Assembly (NCBI RefSeq): GCF_000632455.1
Contig: NZ_JFYL01000019.1
Span: 1 to 44,152, forward strand
DNA: 44,152 bases
From: Acinetobacter sp. Ver3
Lineage (GTDB): Bacteria > Pseudomonadota > Gammaproteobacteria > Pseudomonadales > Moraxellaceae
Reading direction: 5' to 3'
The notes under the pieces are model-generated. The model was given only the letters and a program-made list of their open reading frames with translations, was not told where the DNA came from and did not search any database. This document shows positions 19,025 to 26,200 of the stretch, piece by piece; the first letter of the stretch is position 1, and each line of letters opens with the position of its first letter. The translations under genes were made by a program, and so were the position numbers.

Positions 19025-20473
19025 ATGAACCCGAATAGACTTATAAAAATCCTATCATCGAGCTTACTATTTTCTAGTCCACTGGTTTTTGCCAATGGTA
19101 TTCTCCTCAACGATGAAAACCTGAGAGATGATTTAAATTGGCTGAATCAACAAGGTGTGATTCAAATAAGCACCTCGACATGGCCGCTAAGTGGTGATGA
19201 AGTCCAACGTGCCCTCACCAATGCTAAAATTAACTCAATTGAACAACAAAAGGTTATCCAGGAAGTCGAAAGAGCAATTCAGCAGCAAAATGAAACATTA
19301 AAAGTTGATGCTTTCGCTGAGAGTGATCAAAAGAAAATCCCACAATCTTTTGCCGATCATCAAAAAGCACAATACGCGCTTGGTGCAGAGTTAAATCTTG
19401 GGGGGCAAAATTGGGATGCGAAGCTCAAAGTTAAAGGTGAAAAAGACCCTCAGATAGACAATGGGCAAGACGTTAACCTAGAAGGCTCATATCTTGCGGG
19501 TAAACTTTGGAATCAATGGTTCATTGCTGGTCAGATTCCAACCTACTGGGGACCTGGACACGATGGTAGTTTGATACGTGGAGATGCAAGTCGACCAGTA
19601 TATGGTTTCACTCTACAGCGTGCTGAACAGTCTGCTTTTGATCATAAATGGCTCTCATGGATCGGGCCTTGGCAATACCAAGCTTTTGGCGGCCAGTTAG
19701 ATGATTATAAAGCAGTTCCTGATGCTAAAATTATTGGTTTACGTTTGACCGCACAACCACTACCTTATTTAGAGTTCGGTGCATCACGCATTATTCAATG
19801 GGGTGGTGAAGGTCGCCCTGAGGATTTAGGAACTCTCTGGGATGCTTGGATTGGTAAGGATAATGTTTACGGGGATACTGTTAATCCATCTAACCAGATT
19901 GCTGGATTTGATGCGCGTTTGAATCTAAGCTATTTATTGAACCAGCCAATCGGCGTCTATGCTCAATACGTGGGGGAAGATGAAGCAGGTGGCTTACCTG
20001 CTAAGAAAATGTATCAGGCAGGGGTGGATTATTCTTCATCTTTAAAAAAAATGCCTTATCAAGTTTATGCTGAGTGGGTAGACACCAATACAAATGGGAA
20101 GGCCCAAGGAGTATCTTATAATCACAGTGTTTATACAGATGGATATTATCAACATGGCTATCCTCTTGCACATGCGATTGGAGGAGATGGTGAGATGATT
20201 TCTTTGGGTGGAAATATTCGTTTTGATGCCATGAATAGACTTTCAGGTCGCGTATTATTTGCAAAAGTAAATCAATCTAATCGAGATACCAATGCTGCAT
20301 TTTCTGAGGAAGATGATATCCAAGCATTAGATTTAACTTGGACGCATTTTGTGAAGCCGAATTTGCCATTAAAGATTAATGGTTGGATTGCAGATTCAGA
20401 TCGTCATGGTAATGATGCAGGTGCTTCTGTTGGTATTGAAATACCTTTAGATGTCAAAAAACTGGGACGTTAA
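19025..20473 (+). CDS. Wzi-type outer-membrane capsule-assembly protein
   Basis: The 482-residue secreted protein has a signal peptide (about residues 1-24, cleavage near VFA-N) and then a mixed domain (LNDENLRDDLNWLNQQGVI). A long beta-barrel-like region follows, with alternating hydrophobic/aromatic strands and WxGPG, SWIGPW and W-containing turns. This fits the Wzi family of 18-stranded outer-membrane proteins that hold capsule at the cell surface. The ATG at 19025 follows an overlapping GTG at 19022; no good Shine-Dalgarno is seen. No other capsule genes are nearby, so the exact role here is inferred from family only. Confidence 0.8.
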   Translation: MNPNRLIKILSSSLLFSSPLVFANGILLNDENLRDDLNWLNQQGVIQISTSTWPLSGDEVQRALTNAKINSIEQQKVIQEVERAIQQQNETLKVDAFAESDQKKIPQSFADHQKAQYALGAELNLGGQNWDAKLKVKGEKDPQIDNGQDVNLEGSYLAGKLWNQWFIAGQIPTYWGPGHDGSLIRGDASRPVYGFTLQRAEQSAFDHKWLSWIGPWQYQAFGGQLDDYKAVPDAKIIGLRLTAQPLPYLEFGASRIIQWGGEGRPEDLGTLWDAWIGKDNVYGDTVNPSNQIAGFDARLNLSYLLNQPIGVYAQYVGEDEAGGLPAKKMYQAGVDYSSSLKKMPYQVYAEWVDTNTNGKAQGVSYNHSVYTDGYYQHGYPLAHAIGGDGEMISLGGNIRFDAMNRLSGRVLFAKVNQSNRDTNAAFSEEDDIQALDLTWTHFVKPNLPLKINGWIADSDRHGNDAGASVGIEIPLDVKKLGR

Positions 20474-20493
20474 TATTCTTAGATTAGCATTTG

Positions 20494-20523
20494 AAAAAGC
20501 CACCTAAAAAGGTGGCTTTTTTT
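20494..20523. terminator. Bidirectional terminator after the wzi-like gene
   Basis: The stem GCCACC/GGTGGC with loop TAAAAA is flanked by AAAAA and TTTTTTT. It overlaps the stop codon of the convergent hypothetical gene (20522-20524). Confidence 0.9.
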
Positions 20524-21049
20524 ACATGAGACTTGTTTGTATCCGAACTTTCATTTCTAAGCTAAGTTGCGCGATATAATCCTTCATCCATGGGTAATTC
20601 TGTCCCATTGGATTTACTTTAGTGGCTGTGTCTAAAAAACTAAGCTCAGGCTGACTGAATAATTGCTTTTCTAAGCAGTCTTTAAATTGCTCAGCGTTCG
20701 CATATAAATCTGTTTCAACTACAAAAAAATGTTTTGGATAATTGTAAAAGGCGTAGCACAAATTAAAAGCTTTTTGATTGCCTTTTAAATGACCAATACT
20801 AATTTCACTTCTATGATCTTGATTGCTATGTGTAACGCCAATCAAGAACTTTAGTTTTTGATCAGTATGTTCAACAGCAAACTGTAAGCCAATTTGATCA
20901 GCAGTTAACTCGTGCTGAACAAAAATATTTAAAGCAGAACCATTTTCAGTAAACGGTTCTTGTAACACTAGAATTTGATGATGCTGATAAATATGACCAG
21001 CAATATGAGCTCGCTCTAAATGTTGTTTAAGAGATTCAAGGCTAAGCAT
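20522..21049 (-). CDS. Hypothetical protein, 175 aa
   Basis: I do not recognise this protein. It is a soluble alpha/beta-looking protein without signal peptide or TM segment. Its alternation of short strands and a C-terminal helix vaguely recalls YbjN or secretion-chaperone-like folds, but no motif proves it. It starts 15 bases after the stop of the GNAT gene and has no Shine-Dalgarno, so translation may be coupled to that gene. Confidence 0.6.
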   Translation of the reverse strand: MLSLESLKQHLERAHIAGHIYQHHQILVLQEPFTENGSALNIFVQHELTADQIGLQFAVEHTDQKLKFLIGVTHSNQDHRSEISIGHLKGNQKAFNLCYAFYNYPKHFFVVETDLYANAEQFKDCLEKQLFSQPELSFLDTATKVNPMGQNYPWMKDYIAQLSLEMKVRIQTSLM

Positions 21050-21064
21050 GGGAGATAAAAATAA

Positions 21065-21508
21065 CTAATTTAGAGATTTTTTATATTGAATGAATCCCGT
21101 TTCGGTTGCAACACGATTATACAAAAGTCTAGCATTATCATTGCTTTTATGGGTTAACCAATATACTCTATCATAATTATTTTTACATTCGTCATAGCTA
21201 AATTCTATTAATTTCCTGGCTAAGCCCTGATTTCTATAATTTGCATCAATAAACAAATCTTGGAGATAACAATAAGGGAGTTTAGTCCAAGTGCTTGCGT
21301 GAGAAATGAGATGTACAATTCCGACGACGTTTTGATTTTTTATAATGGCATAGCCAAACATATCGGTTTGCGACGCATCAGATAATCGTTTGAAAGTCAG
21401 AGCCGCTTGTTGAGGATTCAATTCGGTCTTGTAGAATTCAAGGTAAGCTGACCAAAGGGTTAACCATTCTTGGTATTTTATATTTGAAAGGCCTGTAATT
21501 GTTATCAT
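21065..21508 (-). CDS. GNAT-family N-acetyltransferase
   Basis: The 147-residue single-domain acetyltransferase has the acetyl-CoA-binding motif A: the LQDLFIDANYRNQGLARKL segment with RNQGLA as the Q/RxxGxA loop (about residues 93-98). It is preceded by the usual beta-strand pair and followed by a Leu-rich helix. The late WLTHKSNDNARLLYNR segment matches motif B. The substrate cannot be predicted. It is likely cotranscribed with the hypothetical gene downstream. Confidence 0.85.
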   Translation of the reverse strand: MITITGLSNIKYQEWLTLWSAYLEFYKTELNPQQAALTFKRLSDASQTDMFGYAIIKNQNVVGIVHLISHASTWTKLPYCYLQDLFIDANYRNQGLARKLIEFSYDECKNNYDRVYWLTHKSNDNARLLYNRVATETGFIQYKKSLN

Positions 21509-21589
21509 AATTAGATTGTCTCTTTGCTTATATTCTATTTGAGTATATTAATATAAAAAAACGAGATAAAGCTCTGTTGTCTAAATCAC

Positions 21590-21595
21590 TATAAT
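21590..21595 (+). promoter_or_regulatory. Possible -10 element of the cysD promoter
   Basis: TATAAT lies 54 bases before the cysD ATG in an AT-rich region. No good -35 hexamer is placed 16-18 bases upstream, which would suit an activator-dependent promoter such as a CysB-controlled one. That control is inference. Confidence 0.3.
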
Positions 21596-21649
21596 GAATA
21601 TAAATTTTCAAAAGTGTCATAAGTACACATATTCTAGCTGGTGTTGTCC

Positions 21650-22564
21650 ATGTCATTAAATGAGGAAAGACTTACTCATCTTAAACAGCTTGAAGCTGAG
21701 AGTATTCATATCATTCGCGAAGTTGCTGCAGAATTCGAAAATCCAGTCATGCTTTATTCGATTGGTAAGGACTCGGCAGTTATGCTGCATTTAGCGCTTA
21801 AAGCATTCTATCCTGCAAAACTCCCTTTTCCACTGTTACATGTAGATACAGGTTGGAAATTTAAGGACATGATTGCTTTCCGCGACAATATGGCTAAGCA
21901 ACACGGTTTCGATCTTATCGTCCACCAAAATAAAGAAGGTAAGGATGCTGGGATTAACCCATTTGATCATGGTAGTTCGAAATATACTGATATCATGAAA
22001 ACTCAGGGTTTAAAACAGGCATTAGATAAATACAAGTTCGATGCTGCATTTGGTGGTGCTCGCCGTGATGAAGAAAAATCACGTGCCAAAGAACGTGTGT
22101 ATTCATTCCGTGATGATAAACATCGTTGGGATCCTAAAAACCAACGTCCAGAACTTTGGAATCTTTACAATGGTAAAGTGAATAAAGGCGAAAGTATCCG
22201 TGTGTTCCCATTGTCGAACTGGACTGAGCTTGATATTTGGCAATATATTTACTTAGAAAGTATTCCACTTGTTCCATTGTACTTGGCGGCAGAACGACCT
22301 GTTGTTGAGCGTAGTGGTACATTAATTATGGTGGATGATGAGCGTATGCCTTTAAAAGAAGGTGAAGTTCCACAAATGAAATCGGTTCGTTTCCGTACTT
22401 TGGGGTGTTACCCATTGACAGGTGCGGTGGAGTCGACTGCTAACACCTTGCCAGAAATTATCCAAGAAATGTTGCTTGCAACGAGTTCTGAGCGCCAAGG
22501 TCGAATGATTGACCATGATGAAGCGGGCTCGATGGAAAAGAAAAAGCAAGAAGGTTACTTCTAG
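21650..22564 (+). CDS. cysD: Sulfate adenylyltransferase subunit 2
   Basis: CysD makes adenosine 5'-phosphosulfate from ATP and sulfate, driven by the CysN GTPase. The 304-residue PP-loop ATPase carries [11 protein letters not shown] at residues 37-47. It also has the conserved [16 protein letters not shown] block and the C-terminal PLTGAVES segment. The frame extends upstream to a GTG at 21641, but the ATG at 21650 (MSLNEERL) fits family N-termini. It is the first gene of the cysD-cysN unit; the 125-bp gap before cysN is structured and repeat-like. Confidence 0.95.
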   Translation: MSLNEERLTHLKQLEAESIHIIREVAAEFENPVMLYSIGKDSAVMLHLALKAFYPAKLPFPLLHVDTGWKFKDMIAFRDNMAKQHGFDLIVHQNKEGKDAGINPFDHGSSKYTDIMKTQGLKQALDKYKFDAAFGGARRDEEKSRAKERVYSFRDDKHRWDPKNQRPELWNLYNGKVNKGESIRVFPLSNWTELDIWQYIYLESIPLVPLYLAAERPVVERSGTLIMVDDERMPLKEGEVPQMKSVRFRTLGCYPLTGAVESTANTLPEIIQEMLLATSSERQGRMIDHDEAGSMEKKKQEGYF

Positions 22565-22689
22565 AATCTCTCTTCCGCAGCAGCGCTGCTCATCTCTTTG
22601 TAAAAGAGAGGAGTCATCCCCCTTTTTCAAAGGGGGAACGAGGGGGATTCAAATACACCGATTTCAACATATTTGTGGAGCTATGAGCC
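22565..22689. repeat. Structured REP-like spacer between cysD and cysN
   Basis: Two nested structures are visible. First, the 12-bp palindrome AGCAGCGCTGCT (22579-22590) lies inside an outer CTCTCTT...AAGAGAG pair. Second, at 22616-22648, an 8-bp stem CCCCCTTT/AAAGGGGG (22618-22625 with 22629-22636) is followed by another AGGGGGAT that could instead pair with ATCCCCC at 22616. The G/C-run composition differs sharply from both genes and resembles dispersed intergenic repeats. The cysN Shine-Dalgarno (GGAG, about 22676) lies just after it. Confidence 0.6.
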
Positions 22690-24306
22690 ATGTCTCATCA
22701 ATCAGATTTGATTAGCCAAGATATCTTGGGTTATTTAAAACAACACGAAAATAAAGACTTATTACGCTTTTTGACTTGCGGTAACGTAGATGATGGTAAA
22801 TCAACTTTAATTGGTCGTTTACTTTACGATTCAAAATTGATTTATGAAGATCAATTGCAAGCAGTGACACGTGATTCTAAAAAAGTCGGTACAACAGGTG
22901 ATGCACCTGACTTAGCGTTACTTGTAGATGGTTTACAAGCAGAGCGTGAACAAGGTATTACTATTGATGTAGCTTACCGTTATTTCTCTACAGAAAAACG
23001 TAAGTTCATTATTGCCGACACTCCGGGGCATGAACAATACACACGTAACATGGCTACAGGTGCGTCTACGTGTGACCTTGCGATCATTTTAATTGATGCG
23101 CGTTACGGTGTTCAGACACAAACACGTCGTCATACGTATATTGCAAGCTTACTTGGTATCAAGAACATTATTGTTGCGATCAACAAAATGGACTTGGTTG
23201 AATTCTCTGAAGCACGCTTCAATGAGATTCAAACAGAATACGCAGGCTTTGTTGCACAACTTGGCGATCGTAAACCATCTAACATCATCTTTACGCCGAT
23301 TTCTGCGTTAAATGGTGATAACGTTGTAAACAAATCACCAAATACACCTTGGTACACAGGCGAAACTTTGATGGGTACGCTTGAATCTGTAGAGATTAAT
23401 CGTACTTCAGCTAAAGCTGACTTCCGTTTCCCTGTACAGTATGTGAACCGTCCTAACCTCGATTTCCGTGGTTTCTGCGGTACGATCGCACTAGGTGATA
23501 TCAACGTTGGAGATACGATTACTGCGTTGCCATCAGGTAAATCATCTACAGTTAAAGAAATCGTTACTTTTGACGGTAACTTAGAGCGTGCAGTTGCTGG
23601 TCAAGCAGTGACATTAACGTTAAACGACGAGATTGATATTTCCCGTGGTAACGTACTTGTACGTGCAGACCAAGAAGTACCTGCAATTTCTCGTTCTGTT
23701 CAAGCGACTGTTGTATGGATGGCTGACCAACCGCTTGCGATTGGTAAGTTATATAACGTGAAGATTGGTACGCAAACTGTTCCTGCTAAGGTAACAGCAA
23801 TTAACTTCCGTACAAACGTAAATACGCTTGAAAAAGTTCAAGTTGAAAACTTGGAGCTGAATGCGATTGCGAATGTAACGATAGAATTTGATGCACCAGT
23901 CGTATTTGACCGTTATCAAGATAGCCGTTACACAGGTTCATTTATCTTTATTGACCGCTTAAGCAACGTAACTGTTGGTGCAGGTATGGTTGAAGAGGCT
24001 GTTGAGTGGACTGCACATAATGAGCCTGTAACAGCAGAAGCACGTGCGGCACGTTTGGGTCAAAAACCTGCTGCGGTAACTGTATCAAATGCTGCAATTG
24101 CGAATGCGCAAGTATTAGAAAGCTTATTGATCCAACAAGGTGTTGTTGCGATTGCTAAAGCGGACTTAACTGCTGAACACGTTGCATTATTACGTGAAAC
24201 TGGTGTGGTAGTGATTACCGATACTGCAACAGGTACTGATGCAAGTTTTGAAGTAGAAGCTGCTGAAGAATTGGCTGAGAAGATTGTGGAATTGGTTCGT
24301 CTTTAA
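22690..24306 (+). CDS. cysN: Sulfate adenylyltransferase subunit 1 (GTPase) with extra C-terminal domain
   Basis: CysN is the EF-Tu-like GTPase subunit of ATP sulfurylase. G1 GNVDDGKST is at residues 31-39, G3 DTPGH at 110-114 and G4 NKMD at 165-168, with beta-barrel domains II and III following. At 538 residues it is about 60 longer than E. coli CysN (475), yet too short for a CysN-CysC fusion. The tail from about 456 ([10 protein letters not shown]...) starts where the fused APS kinase starts in CysNC proteins, but it lacks a P-loop. It forms an operon with cysD and ends at a strong terminator. Confidence 0.93.
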   Translation: MSHQSDLISQDILGYLKQHENKDLLRFLTCGNVDDGKSTLIGRLLYDSKLIYEDQLQAVTRDSKKVGTTGDAPDLALLVDGLQAEREQGITIDVAYRYFSTEKRKFIIADTPGHEQYTRNMATGASTCDLAIILIDARYGVQTQTRRHTYIASLLGIKNIIVAINKMDLVEFSEARFNEIQTEYAGFVAQLGDRKPSNIIFTPISALNGDNVVNKSPNTPWYTGETLMGTLESVEINRTSAKADFRFPVQYVNRPNLDFRGFCGTIALGDINVGDTITALPSGKSSTVKEIVTFDGNLERAVAGQAVTLTLNDEIDISRGNVLVRADQEVPAISRSVQATVVWMADQPLAIGKLYNVKIGTQTVPAKVTAINFRTNVNTLEKVQVENLELNAIANVTIEFDAPVVFDRYQDSRYTGSFIFIDRLSNVTVGAGMVEEAVEWTAHNEPVTAEARAARLGQKPAAVTVSNAAIANAQVLESLLIQQGVVAIAKADLTAEHVALLRETGVVVITDTATGTDASFEVEAAEELAEKIVELVRL

Positions 24307-24323
24307 GATTGACTGATTTAAAC

Positions 24324-24352
24324 AAAACCCGCCTGATGGCGGGTTTTTTTTA
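24324..24352 (+). terminator. Rho-independent terminator after cysN
   Basis: The stem CCCGCC/GGCGGG with loop TGAT is preceded by AAAA and followed by eight T's, 17 bases after the cysN stop. Confidence 0.93.
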
Positions 24353-24428
24353 TTTAAAATTCAATAACGATCACACTAGTCTTAATGAGCTATGATAGGG
24401 TGAACATTAACCATAAATTAGAGATATT

Positions 24429-24602
24429 ATGAAAATAGTAGCGTATTTGCTTTTGATGTTCTTGACGGCGTGTATGAATGCTCCGATAGAACAAAAACAA
24501 CCCAGTAAAGCCTGTTTAGAATACCAACAGATGATGACAGCGCCTATGCCTAGAGAAGCTATGCAAAAACTGCAAAAAAAATGCTTGGAATCTAAAGAAT
24601 AG
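24429..24602 (+). CDS. Small lipoprotein, 57 aa
   Basis: A short gene sits in an otherwise empty gap. It encodes a Lys-containing start, a hydrophobic core (VAYLLLMFLTA) and a lipobox LTAC with Cys15. The mature part is about 43 residues, Gln/Lys/Met-rich, with two more cysteines (29 and 52) that could form a disulfide. GAG lies 5 bases before the ATG. Signal-peptide logic is convincing; the function is unknown. It has its own spacing from cysN (beyond the terminator). Confidence 0.7.
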   Translation: MKIVAYLLLMFLTACMNAPIEQKQPSKACLEYQQMMTAPMPREAMQKLQKKCLESKE

Positions 24603-24898
24603 AGATTAACGGTAAAATTGAACTAAAAACTTAAAACATTTTCGTAGAGTAGAAAAGCTAAAAAATAAAATCATCGTTTAAAGTTAAATATTTTTTTATT
24701 GCTCATGAGTCTTGATTAAGATGGAAACTAATCCATTCTATTTAATATTCATTTACTAAGAAAAATTATTCAATCATGCCTCAAGGTTCAAAATTTTAAA
24801 GATATTCGATTAGTTTTGTGTGCTTGAAACTTGAAAAATATAGGAATAGTGATTGCATTGGTGCTAAATTAAATGAGATGAAATGATTAGGCGCTACA
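24603..24898. other. AT-rich spacer without recognised elements, 296 bp
   Basis: I see no open frame of useful length, repeat or clear terminator between the small lipoprotein and the DUF2798 gene. The spacer probably holds the latter's promoter. Confidence 0.4.
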
Positions 24899-25147
24899 AT
24901 GAATAAAGCACTCCCAAAATTTCACCCCAAACATCTCAATTGGCTGATGCCGTTAATTTTGTCATGTTTGATGAGTGGTTCAATTTCTTTAATTAATATT
25001 GTAATGAATCGTGGATTTTTTGATGGGATCTGGGCGGTCTGGATAAAGACGTGGGCAATGTCTTGGTTAATCGCATTTCCATTGATCTTAATATTTTTAC
25101 CTGTGGTAAGAAAAATTTTAATGCGTTTTGTAAAAACTATCCCATAG
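24899..25147 (+). CDS. DUF2798-type small membrane protein
   Basis: The 82-residue protein has two TM helices (about residues 14-35 and 50-70). The pattern PLILSCLMSGSISLIN then W-x-K-x-W-x-x-SW-x-IAFP is characteristic of the DUF2798 family. The function is unknown. A TAGG lies upstream of the ATG. It stands alone. Confidence 0.75.
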   Translation: MNKALPKFHPKHLNWLMPLILSCLMSGSISLINIVMNRGFFDGIWAVWIKTWAMSWLIAFPLILIFLPVVRKILMRFVKTIP

Positions 25148-25268
25148 TCCTTGAAGGAAAGGTTTGATTAGCATTTAAAACAACAATTATAAAATTCTAT
25201 GATCTTGCAACTGTTAAAAAATCGGGATAATTTTGCAAGTCGATAAAAATTACAACCTAAGGATTGGC

Positions 25269-26144
25269 ATGACATATAACTCAGTATTCAAGGAAAAATT
25301 ATTTCAGAATCAGGTCATCATTGTGACAGGAGGTGGTTCTGGTATTGGACGTTGTACAGCTCATGAGCTCGCATCATTAGATGCACAAGTGATTATTACA
25401 GGGCGTACCCAAGAAAAACTCGATAAAGTTGTTGCTGAAATCATGGAAGATGGTGGCAGAGCCTATGGCATCGCTTGTGATAATCGTGATGAGGCACAAG
25501 TGAAAGCCATGATTAGTGAAGTGATTAAAAAATTCGGACGAATTGATGGCTTGGTGAATAATGCAGGCGGACAATTTCCAGCGCATTTAGAAAAAATCTC
25601 AGCCAATGGGTTTGATGCTGTCATTCGAAATAATCTACACGCTACATTCTATCTCATGCGCGAAGCTTACAATCAGTGGATGAATAAGCATGGTGGAAGT
25701 ATTGTCAACATGACTGCTGATATGTGGGGAGGTATGCCGAATATGGGACATTCAGGCGCAGCCCGTGCAGGCGTTGATAATCTGACCAAGACAGCTGCTG
25801 TCGAATGGGGCAAATCTGGAGTTCGTGTGAATGCCGTAGCACCTGGATGGATTTTGTCATCGGGTATGGATACATATACTGGTGAAATGGCTGAAAAAGT
25901 GATTCCAAGTATGGCGGAGAAAGTTCCTTTGCAACGCATGGGAACAGAAGCTGAAGTATCATCAACTATCGTCTATTTGTTGTCTGAAGCGTCTAAATTT
26001 ATATCGGGTGTCACGATACGGATTGATGGCGCAGCTTCTCAAGGCACACGTATATTTTCATTAAGTCCGGCTGAGAATAATCAAGCCTATGATGGATTTC
26101 ACCGTTCTTTTTTACCCGAAGTGATTCAAAATTTAAAAAAATAA
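25269..26144 (+). CDS. SDR-family oxidoreductase, trans-2-enoyl-CoA reductase / dienoyl-CoA reductase type
   Basis: The 291-residue short-chain dehydrogenase has the NADP-binding TGGGSGIG (20-27), Arg46 after strand 2 and NNAG (97-100). In place of the usual YxxxK it has HSGAARAGV (161-169): Ser162 sits where the Tyr would be and Arg166 where the Lys would be. The same HSGAARAGV-like block occurs in peroxisomal trans-2-enoyl-CoA reductase (PECR), and a related one in 2,4-dienoyl-CoA reductases. An acyl-CoA substrate is therefore likely, and loss of the canonical dyad does not mean inactivity. AAGGA lies 5 bases before the ATG at 25269, which decides the start over the upstream TTG. Confidence 0.85.
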   Translation: MTYNSVFKEKLFQNQVIIVTGGGSGIGRCTAHELASLDAQVIITGRTQEKLDKVVAEIMEDGGRAYGIACDNRDEAQVKAMISEVIKKFGRIDGLVNNAGGQFPAHLEKISANGFDAVIRNNLHATFYLMREAYNQWMNKHGGSIVNMTADMWGGMPNMGHSGAARAGVDNLTKTAAVEWGKSGVRVNAVAPGWILSSGMDTYTGEMAEKVIPSMAEKVPLQRMGTEAEVSSTIVYLLSEASKFISGVTIRIDGAASQGTRIFSLSPAENNQAYDGFHRSFLPEVIQNLKK

Positions 26145-26147
26145 GAA

Positions 26148-26184
26148 ATGCCCAATTGAAGCTTTAAACTTAACAATTGGGCAT
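26148..26184 (-). terminator. Terminator of the first GDPD lipoprotein gene
   Basis: An 11-bp perfect stem ATGCCCAATTG/CAATTGGGCAT with a 15-base loop lies between convergent stops. Only the leftward strand has a T-rich tail (TTTCTTATTTTT), so it mainly serves the leftward gene. Confidence 0.75.
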
Positions 26185-26200
26185 GTAAATTTAAAGTTTC

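Noticed and set aside
22509..22715. 68-codon rightward frame bridging cysD and cysN
   Set aside because: It runs through the end of cysD and the repeat-like spacer in another frame, with no homology or start signal.
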